DNA of 64,000 bases from Epinephelus fuscoguttatus (GCF_011397635.1 NC_064759.1:13722428-13786427); one strand, 5' to 3'; positions 1-15,790 are shown, numbered from the stretch's first letter. Made by a program: numbers and translations. The notes: generated by a model not told the origin, from the sequence alone.

Positions 1-1581
1 TTGAGAGATAAAAGAAAAAGCAGGAGCACATAAGTATACGTCCGACCAGCGTTGGGTGCGCTCAACAGACTCAAATCATAACAGGCGTTGCTTGATGATG
101 TTGCTGCTAGGCGACACAGTATACACCATGTTAAAGGCACATTTCATATATTCGACTGTTACAAGTTCAAATCCTTTTTTTAGTCATCAGACTGTTTAAG
201 TGTCAGTGTGTAATGTGGAAGATATACGTAATGTCTTCTCAAGGTCCTCAGTCAGTGAACATTTAGCATTAGTATTACCTTCTTTTGCTTCCTCCCATCT
301 GTGTTGAGTAAATGTTGGACTTGTCCTTCCAGCACGATGTCTGTTTCATTATTATTAACACTGCACGAGATTTGCTCTCAGTTTATTTGTGTAATTGTAA
401 TTTAAAGAGAACAAAAAGACACACACATCCTAGAAAAAACTTAGACTGCTGAACCACAAAGAGGCATGTAGTAAAAGTAGAGTCTACACACTAGTTTTTG
501 GTTACTTTTCTTTGTTGCTATATTATTTTTGTTATGTTGGCATGGAAATAAATGAAACTTAAAGATCTATAAGGAGTGTTCATGTGATTTTACACATTTA
601 TAGTGTGAAATTAATTAATTCATAATAATCGTGATAATCGTAAAACCGTGATTATTTCTCTGACAATAATCGTACCAAGAAAATCTATAATCGTGACATC
701 CCTAGTATGCAGTAATGGTGTCCTGAGCAGAGGATGAAATCACCTCTGTGGGCTGTTGTATTCTGAGCTTCTCTGTGGTTTGTTGTGGTAAGCTGGTCCA
801 GCATCACAAGCATGTTATCCCACTGGCTAGCTCATCGCCGCTGGTTTTTACTGCACTCATATGGCAGTTACCACTGAAACCATGGCAGTGTCATTGCGTA
901 AGCAAGGCGCCCACCCTCTGGTTTCCCCCTGGTTAACACTGTTAGCTCTGTCACTTCTGCCATTTTTTATTGCTGTTTATAAACGTAGCACTGTTAGCTG
1001 CTAGCTGCTTTTGCAGAGCCCCTTTGATGCTCCTCTATGTTCACCAACTGGGTGCTCATTTTGTCTGCTGATTCATGCTGGGAAAGTAGTGTACAGTGGG
1101 TTTGTCAGATTGTTTTGTTGTTGAAAACAGCCGCCTGCTCTGACTCTCAAAAACAATGAGCTGAAAGATGCAAGAAAAGAGTTGAGGACTTATCATAATT
1201 ACGTATGGGTTTGTCACCACAAGCGACAGTTATTTGATCCACTGTCAAAATCAAAATATTGACTGTAGCAGTTTTAAGTACCTGGTGTTACAATGTTTAA
1301 TCTAATCTTTGTCTGGCAGGATGGTGACCAGTTAATCAAAAGCAGCCTGATGAAATCAAACTGGATCACTTTATCTTTAGAAAGAAGACCAAACCAGAAG
1401 AAAATAGAGCTTATTGTCATTATAACTACAAATTATACTGTGATATATTTAGAGAAAACCTCTAGGAATGGTACACCAAAATCTAAACAGCCAGACAGTT
1501 TCCAGTTAGCCGGCCAAATCATGTTTTAGGACAAAGAACATCAGCCAGTCAGAGTGAAGTAACAATGATTGACGGGCCTAC
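1..1581. other. itga10 intron 7, no exon seen
   Basis: No further I-domain exon was found. Bases around 600-706 (repeated AATCGTGA motifs ending GACATCCCTAG) look like one end of a hAT-type MITE. The remainder shows nothing recognisable. Confidence 0.5.
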
Positions 1582-1730
1582 CAGGCCGTGTGGATGGCGT
1601 ATGCGGTGCGCGTCTCTCGTCCCTCCTGTCTGCTGATGTTCTTGGCAGCCTCCACCACCTCCTGTGTGGTCTGGTAGTCCTTCAGAGACCACTCGTGGAC
1701 TGCTACTTCGCCATACTGCAGTATACCAAC
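1582..1730 (-). CDS. itga10: itga10 exon 7 (I domain continued)
   Basis: Encodes VGILQYGEVAVHEWSLKDYQ and AAKNISRQEGRETRTA. Acceptor CATTCAG, donor GTAGGC, ending after two bases of a codon expected to be Cys. No continuation exon was found between 1581 and 1, so the next exon lies left of the window. Confidence 0.92.
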
Positions 1731-3529
1731 CTGAATGTACACACAAACACACAAGTATTTCAACCATGCCACATGTTCATGGTGGTGCTGGCACATAGCT
1801 GTGGAAAGCAACATCTGAGACTCTTGTTTCTGGGGTGAACTATCTCTTTAAGTACCAATCCTGTTCTTAAAGCAAACAGTGCACTTGGGGAATTTTTGAA
1901 TTCATTCAGAAACCAGAGGTATTTCCTCTTCACCTCACATTGCCTGCTACCCCTTACCCTCCCTTTTCAAAACCCAAACCCCCCTCTCACTCTTCTTGTT
2001 GTTTAGCTTAGAATAACGTCCCCAGATCCCCCCCTCCGACTTCCATTCCTCCTCAACCTCAAGCTAGCTCAGCTCACGTCCCTTTACATTACCAAAGCAA
2101 TTCATTCTGGTCATATTTGCCAAACTGGTTCTTCATATGTGTTGCTCCATGCATGTTTTCACTCAAGGGAATAGCTTGTCTTACTGCTCTGGGCAACAGC
2201 TACGGGGTTCCAGAGATTTAAGTGGGAGACTTACTCAGATTCAAACCCACAAGTTTCCATTACTAATGTAAATAATATTTATTGTAGGCAATGCAAATAC
2301 ACACTGACTCGCACTTTTACCTGCATCTGATCCGAGCTGATGTGGAACTTGCTGAGGATGTTGCTGAGGAAGTTCTGGACCTCGTACCAGGGGTAGATAC
2401 TGTTGGATCCATCCAGCACGATCACAATGTCCATGTATGTGGAGCACCCTGCCACATGCGGGAGGTGAAAAAATATATTTGGTTTGCCAAAGCAGGCCTG
2501 TGCAGCATGCTTAAATGTGTGCGTGTGTGTGTGTAAAAATGTGGTTACTTTGCGCTGTTGGAGCGATGGTCTCTCTTGGTTCTAGGTCATCGCTGACAGA
2601 GGCACAGATGCCAGTGCTGAACATAGACGTACCACACTCTTGAGACCACAGAGGGGCACACGCCTGCCAAACACAACACACAGACACATAAACACATCAG
2701 CATCTGTTTCACAGGTGAAGCACATTTCGGGAGCATCTACAGTCAATTTGAGCGGTTTGTATTTTCAAGTGTTTGTGTTCCGCTCACACGGCGCATAGGT
2801 GGTTTTTTTGGTCGTTATCAAAGGGTTTAAACACGTAGACAAATGCGGTTGGGTGACAGAATAAACACCGAAAAAAAGGACTAAATGAGGGCAGACGGGG
2901 AACAAAAAGAAAACAAGTAATGAAAAGGAATAAGTCATGGAAAAACTACAATAGTGTGGTTTGGGGGACAGAGAAATGAGGGAGAGGCAGAGACTATTGT
3001 TGACATGTTGGCAGTCACTGTTGTCATGAGTGGTTTAACAGAGCTGGAACAGCAGACCAGTGGAGCAATTTAAATCTGATTGTGCTAAATGTAGGGGGTG
3101 AATGTGGGGCGGTTGTGGGGTGGGGGGGGGTCGTATAAAAATATTTCTGTCTTCAAAGCATGCCGTTTATTTGGCTTTCATTCCAAGAGGGAGGAATAAG
3201 GGGGGAAGTGTGGAAAGAGGAGATAAAAGAGAAACTCGTGCATTCAGCAGAGAGACAAAAGAGGGAGACCGAAAGTGGGGTTGAAATGGGGGGAGAATGA
3301 GAAAAAGAGAAACATCCTGGTTTTGCTCGCCCTGTCATTATGAACGGGTTTCTCCTCAGGCACACAGACAGGCGGAGAGGAAGGGATGGAGAGAGGGATG
3401 AGAGAAAGAATGAAGGGAGAGGACGGAGGAAAGGGAGAGAGGTGCTATGGCTTTTGGTAGGTCTGTCATTAACAAAGGGCCGGAGACGCATTCCGATCCT
3501 GTTATAGACCTGACCACTGGGGTTAAGAT

Positions 3530-3567
<38 letters not shown>

Positions 3568-3669
3568 TAAAGTGGGCTAAGCTGGATGGCGTTCGTGAAC
3601 TGTACACGACTCCACACCCGGAGCAGCAGTAAAAACCTGGCAGACACCAGAACACGCAAGCGCACTTGC

Positions 3670-3703
<34 letters not shown>

Positions 3704-6700
3704 GTAACTAATATAACATACAAACACACGGACAAAGCACACACATTTCTGCTCCCTGGCCTGGGCAGATGTGTGTCCCTCTGCAAGCCAGAAGCCTCAA
3801 AACTGGAGAAATTGGAGAGCAACAGCGATATGTGTGCAGAGAGTTAGACTAAAGTTTCAGAAATAAGGACTTGCACTTGACCTGCTCTGAGGTTTGACTT
3901 ATTTGAGATTCAACTCTTGAAAGATTTGACCTTCATTTGGGAGGAAAAACAGTATCAATTGCACAATTTGTCCATCCTAAATGACTGGGCGAACATTTAC
4001 TTTCTTAACTTTTATTTTTAACCATTAGAATTAACATTTAAACACACAAGCGAGACTAAAACATAATTTTCCTTTATAAAAAAATAAAAGACTGGCCTGC
4101 AAAGATGCATAACAGAGCCCACTAGCCTTCCAAAATTTGGAGCACATATTTTACTTCAGGGGCTGGTGAAAACTAAGCAGAAAAAGGTGGGGACACTTTC
4201 TTTCTGTAGCTGACAAGTGGCAACCTCCAGGGCTGAAAAATGAAGCCAACACCAAAGCACCAAAAACTGCAGTTCTTTAAATGACCACTTGAGGCTGGCT
4301 CCGGGAGCCGGTCAGTCCCTAAAGACAACATGTTAAAATGCCCAACTTTACTGCAGAAATAAACATGTTTACAGCCTGGTACAAAACAGTTTTGGTCTCT
4401 ATAGTTAATTTCCCTGATGAATTCTTTTAGAACTCACCCATTTAAATATTATTAAGCTTAAATTACATATAATTAAGGGTGGGACGCTTTGAGTGGCAGA
4501 CTGTCTACCAAAGGTGTCCTAAGCTTTACAGTCACATCCACTGCTCACTCCTCCACAGTGCTAGCTTCTCCTCCAAACATGGTCACTTCTTAATCCAAAT
4601 TACCAAGATAGTCACAGCCAAAATGCCTCAGAGGCTTCAAAATGAAAGTCCATAAACCAATGGGTGACATCACAGTAGCTATATCCATTATTTTTACAGC
4701 CTATGGAAGGCAGCAACTTAAACAAGCATACCCAAGAGCACTGTGCAGGAGGATGAGAAGATATTGTTTATGTTAGGACTGCACCGAGAGGTAGCAATGG
4801 ACTTCACATGACAATATTCACAACTTGGATTCCTTGTATAAAACCCTCTTGATGCTGAATGACTGAATTGTGGAGAAGGTTACGGATAAAACAAAGCGTA
4901 GAATGTTCATGCTAAAAAGTTATTTTATAATAAGCCATCTTGGCTATAAAAATGTTTTGGAAAAAGATTTCAAAAGTATCATAATCACCCTGACACACTA
5001 GATGCCTTCCACAGTATGATATCAGTCATTTCTGTTTTAGCCAGACTACTTGGAAACCATGTAAGGAGGGCAAACAGTATTAACTTCTGTAATTAAAAGG
5101 CCCTGCCAAAATTACTTTGGCCCATCCAAAATTGAAATCCTGGTGCCATGCCTGGTATCACTCTCAAATTTGTATCTACAATCTCACGAAAATAGAACAG
5201 AAATTAGCCAGTTAGAGGCAGGCTCTACATAGCCCACTAACTTGTGCAATTACAGTAATTACAGTAGTATGCCTATGCATTGAAAGCATGATCTCAGTTC
5301 AGTCGGCCAACTCAATCTGACTGTGCAAATGTGCATATGAATCTCCAAAAAGGTATTCAGGAAGTGGGGGTCATGGTCACATCTGAAGTCAAATAAAACA
5401 CCAACAGAGATGATTCATTAACATTCTGTTAAACAAACACAACCTGGTCTCGCCACATCCCTTACGCTCCCACACACGACCCAAATAACCACGCAGCAAA
5501 AGTAAAAAGTCTTGTTTCTCAGTGTGGAGACCACGTACCAGGAAGCCATCAGGTGAGTCTGGAGTCAGCGTCATTCCCAGGTGAGAATTCTTCAGGTTTT
5601 TAGAAATGTTCTGGAGAGCACTCTCACCTGAGATAGACAGACCAGTTTACTGTAACACCTCGGTAACACATCCAAACTTAGTGTGAATTTAATTTGTTGA
5701 GCGTGTTTGTTTCACTCACCTAGATTCACTTTGCTACAGCTTGAGTTCTTCTCCTCTCCTATGATGCATTTGTAAACATCTCCTTTCCTGTTGTTGGGCG
5801 GCCCGTCCCACGGAGCGCCGACCAGCATCCTTCAGCAGAATGACACAGTGAGTCACTTATCATCAAAACATCATCATAGATCCTCTTTGTGCAAGAATTA
5901 ATGACAGTTTAATTTGTTTTTCCTAGTCTTTTAACACACAATCACAGACACTTACGATTTCTCTCCGTTATCCTCATGTTGTAAAACAGAGAAGCCAAAC
6001 AGAGCGTCCTCAGGACCGGTGAAGATCCGTGGATGCTTTACATCTATGTTAAAACAATAACACAACCCTGAAAGACAAAACAGAAAAGATTATTAGACAC
6101 AGTGTGCAAAGTATTCCATGACTTTTGGGGAGGTCACTTTTTTATGGATGGGGATAGAAGGGGGCGATTGTGTGTGTCTCAAAGAGAGGACTGATGGTGA
6201 CTCTTATTGCAAAGAAACATCCATAGTTGCACATATATGTAGGCCTACTTACTTTGAATCTGATATATCATCTAACTTAATGACCACATCAAACAGACAG
6301 TTATATAGCATGCATGCTGGTATCTTTATCAGTGTAAATTCATGGTGACTCATGACTGAACTGTACATCAAATTTACAAAATGTATAAAAGATGATCCCT
6401 AAAACACCTAAAATATTTCCATTTGATGAAATAGTGCAGCCAAAATGGAGTCTTAGGTTTGAATATTTCACTCAGTGTAAACATAATATCCTCCTGAGAC
6501 CCTGTGTCCTCATATGAGGTCATAACATTTTGAGTTTACTTGACCTTACACTTCATTCTACTCAACTTAGACCTGTTGTCCTCGTTCGTGGACACCTTTT
6601 ATGTGCCATCTAGTGGTAGTAAGAGCACCATACACTAATCCATGTAAAAACAAGATGGCAGCCATCTCTGCCAAGTCAGTCTACAGGCGATCCCGACACA

Positions 6701-9700
6701 AAACTGGACAAGGCTCAAAACCTGATCACATTTTATGGTTGAAACTTGTTTATTTAATAATGTTTGTAGTTTGATATGGCAACAAATTTGACCAATTTTA
6801 GCAGCAATAACAAGCTAAGTTAATTGGGAAGTACTCGTTTGAGGACATTGGGACTTTATTGTTGGCCTGTTTGAGGACGTTGGGACTTAATTTTTGTCTC
6901 ATTTGAGGACATTGGGACTTAATTATCACTGACAATGTTTAGTTTAGAAACTTGGAGAAATTAAAAATGCAAACCAAACAAAAGTTCGGGTCTCAGGAGG
7001 ATATAGCTTATATAAAGAGTTGTTTTCCAACCTTAAAGGGACAGTTCACCCCAAAATAGAAAATACTTTATTTTTCTCTAACCTGTATTACTATTTATCT
7101 TACTTGTATTGCTACTTATAATCTATATATTCTGTGTATCAATGCGCAGAAGGAGGTGTGCATCTACTCATGAATGAGTAGATGCGTTCATGACTGCTTG
7201 TGATGGCACAAGATCTAAACATTAATGGCATGCTCCTCATTGTTATTGAGTGACTTTGGTGAATCTTAACTAACACTTTGAAACGCCAAAGCCAATAACA
7301 CAAACAAAATGACTGATCGAGGCAGCGGTAGACCAGCAGCTCCTGTGTTCACAATGTCAAATCACTGTTTTTCTCAATGGAGTCTGGCTTTAAAGAGAGC
7401 AATATGACAACCTAATTTTCCCACTGGAAATCACTGTCTGACATTAAGATGAAGCAGTGAAAATACTCTTAATATAGCGTACACTTAAACTGATATGTGT
7501 GACTTTTTTTAGGTGGCTAACGTATGTTTTGTTGCTGCCCCCTCCACAGCAGTAGATTGCTTTGCTTCTATGTCAGACTCCAGCCTGCACCTCCAAACTG
7601 TGGGCGTGCCGACCAACATCTACTGTATGTAATATACCATCTGAGGATAAGTACCCCATACAACCCCACTTCAAAAAAAGTGAACTATCTCTTTAAGGCG
7701 TCATAAACACGAGTTGGCATTAGCATAATTAGTCATTAAAATGGGTGAAAAACATAACTTGGAGCTGTGTGTACACAACTGTACTTCTACAGTGCAGAGT
7801 CAGATTATTATTTCCCCTCTTGGCCTTCGGAGAGGGGAGTCAAGGGAAGGAGAGGGGGGGCTGAGAAAGATGGATAAACAGAGTGACCAAAGGCAACCTC
7901 TGAGGAAAAAGGGAGTTCAGTCTGAGGCGAATGAGAGAGGGGAGAGAAGAGAAGAGGCAAGGCAGAGAAGGGTGTGGGTTAGAAAAACTATGGAGTATAG
8001 TAAGCCCCCTGTTATGACACACAAGCCTGCCCTTCATACAACGAGAGAGAGAGAGAGGTGAGGGAGACACAGAGAAGACAGACAGCAACAAGATGGTAGT
8101 CAGACAGTTCACAGAGCTGTGAACATTTAGGTGTAAACTGAAGCATGAAAACATGTTCCAGCAGGAAAAGTGAAATAAACATGTCTCGTTTCTTCACAGT
8201 CCGAAGGAGGAAAATCCTAAATATGGTTTCCCAACACCAGAAAAAAGGATAGTGTTTATATACAATGTAGAGAAATATAAATTAATATACACCTATGTGG
8301 ATTAAAGGGATAGTCCTCCCTTAAATCAAAAATACATATTTCCCTCTTACCTGTAGTGCTACTTTTTCAGTCTAGATTGTTTTAGTGTGAGTTACAGAGT
8401 GTTGGAGATATCGGCTGTAGAGATGTCTGTCTTCTCTTTAATTTAATGGAACCAGATGGCACTCGGCTTGTGGTGCTCAAAGTGCCAAAAAATACATTTG
8501 AAAACCTCTACAGCAATGTCTCTTTCCAGAAATCATGACCCAGTTACTCAAGATAATCCACAGACCTTGTTGTGAGCAGTTTCATGTAGGAACTCTTTTC
8601 TTTCTACTGAACTACATCCGCCAACCGTATTACTGTGCAGAAGGAAGTGTGCATCTACTGCTAGCTCACCTAGCACCACTGAGCTAGCTACTGTTACACC
8701 TCAGCCATTAACGTTTACATCTCATGCTGTCACGAGCACGAGTAGATACAGTTAACACGTGTAGTTCAGTAGAAAGAAAATAGTTCCTGCATGAAACTGC
8801 TCGCAACAAGGTCTGTGGATTATCTTGAGTAACTGGGTCATGATTTCTGGAAAGAGACATTGCTGCTGAGTTTTTCAAATTATTTTTTTATAGCCTTGAG
8901 CACCACAAGCTGAGTGCCGTCTCATTCCATCATATTGGAGAGAGGGCAGAAATCTTCAGCTAATAAATCTCCAACTTTTGGCAGCTCACGCCAAAAAATC
9001 TTGATAAATACCACAAATGGAAAAATATGTAGATTTGATTTGGTGGTGAAGTTTTCCTTTGAATGTTTCCAGCTTTGCTTATCAGAGTGAAACTCAGTGA
9101 ACACGAGTTTACTGATGTCCTTTTATAATTAAAAACAAATAAGATTGGGATTATTGGCTCATTACCAACACTGCAGCTCTTTACATTACTAGCTAAACTG
9201 ATTTATTACAAGTTTGTGCATCTGAGAATTCAAAATTATAAAAGTTGCTTTTCCAGTTTTTTACTCTCTGGTTTCTTTGTATAGTCCATCAGTTAGTCAT
9301 GTGATTTTAAAACGTAACATCCATCCATCAATCCATTTTCAACTGCTTATCTGAGGCCGAGTTGCGAGGGCAGCAGGCTGAGCAAAGGTCTCTAAATTCC
9401 CCTCTCCCCAGCAACGCTTTCCAGCTCCTCCTGGGGGATCCTGAGGCGTTCCCAGGCCAATTGAGATATATATATATGTATAATCCTTTCAGCCTGTTCT
9501 GGATCTGTACCAGGGCCTCCCACTGGTTGGACATGCCTGGAACAGCTCTAATGGGTGGTGCCCATGAGGCATCCTGAGCAGATGCCCAAACCACCTCAAC
9601 TGACCCCTTTCGATGCGAAGGAGCAGCAGCTCTACTCCGAGCTCCGTCCGGATGTCCGAACTCCTACCCTATCTGTAAGGCTGAGCCCAACTCAACCTTA

Positions 9701-12700
9701 CAGTATGTATTTTTGTAATGGCTTTTACCCATTAAGATATTTACCTTTAATGAACAACACGACGAAGAGTCTACAGTCATGCTAACAGCTCATTGAGTCT
9801 GTTGCTACTTGGACACTGTGGTGCTTTGAGCTAAATGCTAAGTATGATAAGCATGCTAGCATGTGAATGTATCAGTCCCCAAGGTCTTATGTTCATATTC
9901 ATATATGTACATACAACATATTGTGTTCATGCCATTTTCTTGTCCCTCTCTGTCCCTAAAACAACCTTAGATTTTAGTCCTCTAACCTAACCCATGTCAT
10001 ATTAAGCAAATAAGGAGCTGGAGAACATCTTTGTCAGGTTCCAATTATGTGCTATACAGGACTGGGGGACACAGTACCTTGGGAACATAACCCTGTGATG
10101 TTCCCATTATGTGCCATATAAATATGGGGAACATAGGATTGACCCCCTTATGGGGACAGGACTAACATGCCAGTGTTCAGCTGGTATTTGGTTTATCATG
10201 TATGCCATCTTAGTTTACCCTGTCAGCATGCTTACATTTGCTAATTAGCGCTAAACTCACCAAAGAAATCACCAAAGTTACTATAGTTCATCCTGAGGTG
10301 GACATGAATGTGTGAACCAGATTTCATGGGAATGCATCCAATAGTTGTTGGGACATTTAGGTCTAAACCACAAATGTCAACCTCATGATGGCGCTAGAGA
10401 AAATGTCAAACTTATACGATGCAAACCATTTGTTTGGTTCATACTTGGGTCTAAAACACACAGTATACTGTAGAGAGCAGTGACAAATGCATCCACGTTT
10501 ATTTCCTGTTTCAGTCTGCTGATGTTTTCAGTATCTGTGTGACAGATTATAAACTCTCCTTGCTGTTTCCTTTAGATACACAGCTCTACCTAAATTAAAG
10601 AGCATCACCGTGTTGTATTTTCAGTCCAGTCTCAGGAACACTATGCTCCCCCTGACAGTTGGTATTTAACTTGTCCCACTTTGCATCTACTGTATGTTAT
10701 TTGTAGCCCTGGAAAGCAGGGTGTGTTGGATGTGTTTTGCTGAAGGGGATTTCTAAATACATTTGACTTGACATGTAATTTAGCAGCATGCGCACAGGCA
10801 TCTACAGTAACTCTCCTACTGTACATAACTAAGTGATTCCACTGGAGGAAAGTGGTCCAGATGGGGAACAAGACCAGAACATTGCTGCTGTGATTATACA
10901 CCAGCTCCTCACACACTTGTATACAGATACTTCCCCACAAATACACACTGACACACACAGACAGTTACCTCGGCCAGGCCAATCAGAGGGGGATTCCACT
11001 TGGTTTGCAGAAGGAAACTAGATATGTTCACTGTTTCTCTTCCATCTCGGCCCCTGCCTTTCTCACACACTGCTGTTTCTGCTACCTGCTTCTTCATTTT
11101 CTCTTCTGTGCAGATGTTTTTTCCCTGTAATGTCATTGCATTTTCAGCCAAGTTTCTTCTTGTTCTGGTCCCAAGATATGTGGGTTTTATAGCCATGTAG
11201 CAGCACGACTCTGGATGGCAATGTCATTCTGTCGATCGGTCCACCAGTAAGGTCGAGACTGAACTATCTCAACTAACATTTGATGGTTTGCCATAAAATT
11301 TTGTATGGACTTATATGTTCCCCATAGGATGGACTGTGTGGACTTTGGAGATCTACTGACCTTTGTCACAATGAGGTTCACATTTGTGGTTTCGAGTTAA
11401 ATGTCTCAACAACTACTGCATGAATTGTCATGAAATGTGGTGCACACATTCAATCCTCCTAACATTAGTGATCTGTTACCTTTTAATCTTGCACTATGAT
11501 CAGGTCAACATTTAAATCTGTCTAGTACAAGGCTCTGGCAGTATCACTGTATTACAATATACCAGGGTATTCAGACTCCTGACAGTATGATTTTAAGTAC
11601 CACCAAAAATATAGAAGCTCTTCTTCTTTCTATTAAAATCATATGGAGAGGCTGTATTGAGGATGTATTGTCTGTAGTGCACAGCACGCGCCACCAGAGG
11701 TCACTCTCTACATGTGGAACAGGCAGCTGATCTGGCAAGCATGGCAGCTGCCTGTGGTGGGGCTAACATTATATTTTCACATCTAACTGGGTGAATTAAG
11801 GATTTATTTTGACCAAACCAGAGTTGGTGATTGTTGAACAGTGGATCAACTAACTAAATGACTAACAAGACTAACTAACATGGTTTTGTGTTTTTGAGTT
11901 TGAAGGTGTATGGTTGTATTTCTCTGTTTAATGAGAAAAATAGGTGTAAGAATATGACCTTTCTTGACATTCTGGGAGTTTTTTTTTTTTTTTTATTAGA
12001 CTAAAAAAGCTAAGAGACCTTGCAAAAAGGTAGGGGTGTGTGGCTGGTTAGGTAGCGCCACAAACACAAATACCATCATATACTGTGGAAGGTATGAAGT
12101 AGGATGTATGCAATCAGTCATCTAGTTGATTTAATGCTGCTAACCTTACCAGTCGACACCAGAAATACTGGTCGGTTAACCTTTTTTGAGATTATAACTA
12201 TTTTATGCTACTGTGTTGAGAATGTCATTGCAAACATCAGACAGTTTCCTAAAGATTTATTTTCCCATAGAATATTCCTTTCAATAAATGTTATTTCTTA
12301 ACTTTTATTGTCGTGTTTTGTAGGATAATCTGCAATGTTCATAAAGCACAGTGCCACACATTTTAGTGGCATCAAAAATACAATTTGATAAATGAAAAAT
12401 TTGATCAACGATTTCAAATAGCTTTTATTAAATATGCAGTATTTCTCTTGACGATGTTTAACCTTGTAGATTAAATTGTGCTCAATTCTGACTGCTGTCT
12501 TATTTTTAGACCAGTCGACAAGTCTAACTTTAAACTCCAGAGTAAACATCAGTGAAATTTGTCAATCTGAACATCCCTAGTTTGAAGGTATGAAAATATA
12601 AATATTGTTCAAGCCTATCCAGTACTTTGGTTTATGACCAAACACCTGCAATCTAAACAACTATCCCATCATCCTCAGCTGTTCTTTGGTGCAAATTAGC

Positions 12701-15700
12701 AGAAGTTAGCATGCTAACATGCTAAACTAAATATGATAAAGACTATACCTGCTTAACATGAGCATGTTGGCACCGTCATCGTGAGCATGTTAGCATGCCA
12801 ACATTAGCATTTAGCTCAAAGCACCACTGTGAGTCGAGAGTCAGAGAGCTGCTACTGTAGCTGTAGACTCCAAGTCCTTCCTGCTCATTTTGCAGATCTG
12901 TGTGAGCTTCCAATATTTCAACGTCCAAACCTCCAGTGACTTTGATGAGATTCAGCCATCTCTCTGGCTCTACACAGATGTTTAATACACTTCACTGATG
13001 GGAATATGCGTAGGCAAGGATGGAGTCATTCTGTAATACTAAATCTTCCGTTTTCATAGCCAGAATGAGTAAAAAATCTTTCTATCCAGCCCTGTTGCAA
13101 CAAGTTATTCTCTCTGACTCTCTCCCACCAGCGCTTGTATACACAGCGTAGTAAAATGTTTCTGTCTTTTTTTTGTGGCAACATACACCCACCCTCTCCG
13201 ATTCCAAATTGCTTTCCACAACAAACCAGGCCTCCGATAACAACCCCTGCTACTGATTTTCTCTGTCATACTCCTATTTCACTCATTCTCTCATAAACCC
13301 TAAATTGCTCCTTTCTTTTACTCTTCTCCCAAAACACACATGAACACACAAACACACATAAATGCACACACTGTAACTCTACCATAAGGCCCCCTCTCCG
13401 TTCCCAACCCACAAAACTGTACCATCGTTCCCTGTTTTCCCTGTCCTGTCCTCCCTCCTCTGGTTCCATTTTCATTGGGGTTTATATATGACACTGTACC
13501 GCAGCCCGTCTGACCACCTATCACCATGACAACTGGCAGCAAACATTTATCAAGCCAAACTGCGTCCAGATTCTCTCAACCACACATTCAGCTCTGGGCG
13601 CTACTGCTGGCTGGATGTGTATGGCTGTAATTGTGCAGTATGTATATACGTCTGTGCACAGAAACTGAACTTGACACTACTTTGTCTTGGATACTATAGA
13701 GACATGTCAGCACTTGTAGCAGCAGGCAGAGACACTGATGTATGTCGTTTTAATTGGATTACCATATTTAAGTTGTCCTTGTCTGTTCCTTTGTGTCTTT
13801 AATTTACATCCCTGACATATAGCACTTCAGTGGAATGTCCTGCAGTAGAGATGTCTACTTGTCTATCTGTTTCCATCATCTCTATTTAACTGACTCATAA
13901 TGTTTCCCGTGCATTCCCCCCTCCTTCACCTCTTCTCACTCTCTTTCACAGATTTTCTCTCCATTATCTCGTTCAAGCTCTGTTCTCATCTCTGTCACCC
14001 TCTCGTGGGGAATGGGGGTGGAAGAAGTGGGGGAGTGGGAATGAGAGTCAGCGAAAACACAAGAAGATAGCTGGGAGAATAATATCTAAAATTTATGAAT
14101 GACTGGAGTCAAACACACGCACACACACCTGTGTTCGACATCTCAGTAAAGCATAACAGAGTGTAACAGGCATGGGATGCCTGCTGTCCGCATCAGGGGA
14201 GCTCTGCTGAAACCATTAACATAACACACATACTCCCTCACCTACACGCTCCTGTATGACACATGTGGAAGCTAGCAAACTCACACACATGCAAGAACAC
14301 TTACACTGAGATCACATAAACTACAGTACAAATTAAAGTAAAGGTTGGACAGTAAAAAAAGAAGGGAGCAATTACCATGTACATGCTTGATTTAAACTGA
14401 TAATGGAGGGCAATGTGTAAAAACTAACCACAGGATACATTTGGCTGCTGGCATGTGTAATAGGCAGAGGTGTGGACTCCAGTTACATGACTTGTGACAC
14501 AATTTGAATGACTTCAGACTTGGCAAAATCAAAGACTTGCAACTTAACTTGAACTTTACCACCAGTGTCTCATGACTTCGCTTAGACCGGAGTCTTTTGA
14601 CTTGAAAATACGTACCGAAAGTATGTTATTTATGAAGCGTGCTGCAAATCACTATCATTTCCTTTCGTTTCCTGAATCAGCTTACATTAACGCTGTTCAT
14701 TCCGAGCAAGTCAACACTTAATTCCCAAGATCCACTTTGTCTGAACCAATCTGATGGCATCCAATCAAGTTACAGGGATGAACCATGAAGAACTTATGTT
14801 ACATTACTGAGCGCCAGCTGGAAAAAATGATACCAAAGGCTATTTAGCTCACATACAAAAACTATGTAGTGGTCAAAAAAAAATGTATAGAAGTGGGCTA
14901 TGTAAAATGTGCAGTTCGAAAATTATAGACGAATACCAAGCAGCAGCCTCCAGGGCAGAAAAGATGAAGCTATCATGGAGGTGCCAAAAACTGCAGTTCC
15001 TCTAATGGCCACTTGAGGCTGGCTCCAGAAGCGAGTCAGTCCCCATAGACCCTCATGTTAAAATGCCCAACTTTACAGCAGAAATAAACATGTTCTCAGC
15101 CTGGTGCAAAAACGGTTTTGGTCTCTATAGCTGATTTCCCTAAACTTACCCATTTAAATATTATTAAGGTTTAAATTATGCAAAATTAATGGCAGGACAC
15201 TTTAGCTTTAGACAGGCTGCCTGCCGAGAGCGTCTAATTCAGTTCCACCCCTCCCTCCTTCACAGCGCCAGCTTCTCACCCAAATATGGTCACTTCTAGC
15301 TCCAAAAAAACAAGATGGTGACCGCCAAAATGCTGAAGTCAAGGCTTCAAAACAGGAGTCGACAAACCAATGGGTGATGTCACAGTAGCCACATCCATTA
15401 TTTTTACAGTCTATGACAAAGACAAAACAACTTCCAACTTCTTTGAACGTTTGAAGTTATACAAGGAATGGTAAGGCAAGGCTAGCGCTTTTAGCTTTTA
15501 AAAAAAATACAAATTTTAAAACCCATTCATGATTTTTACATTGAATATATTGTGACTGCTGTTAAATGGCATTACATTTGGTAAAGAATGCCTTATGACT
15601 TGTTTAGGACTCAAAAATCCAAGTTTAGCAGTTGGGACTTATCATCTTGACTCGGGCCTCGTGCCTGTACTGGCTTGAGACTTGACTTTGGACTTGAGTG

Positions 15701-15759
15701 CAAAGCCTTGAAAATTAAACATGACTTGCCAAACACTGATTTGGTTCCACCTCTGATAA

Positions 15760-15790
<31 letters not shown>

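Larger units (their letters stand above)
2664..5538. other. itga10 intron 4: microsatellites, purine-rich tracts and a dispersed repeat
   Basis: This 2.9-kb intron holds two CA repeats (3532-3564 and 3672-3701), GA-rich sequence at 3100-3440, and a dispersed repeat copy at about 4170-4710. No exon-like sequence was recognised. Confidence 0.6.

Noticed and set aside
1582..2448. Assignment as integrin alpha-11 or alpha-1/2
   Set aside because: VHEWSL, AAKNISRQEGRET and ACAPLWS fit alpha-10 better from memory; a tree with the full protein would settle it.
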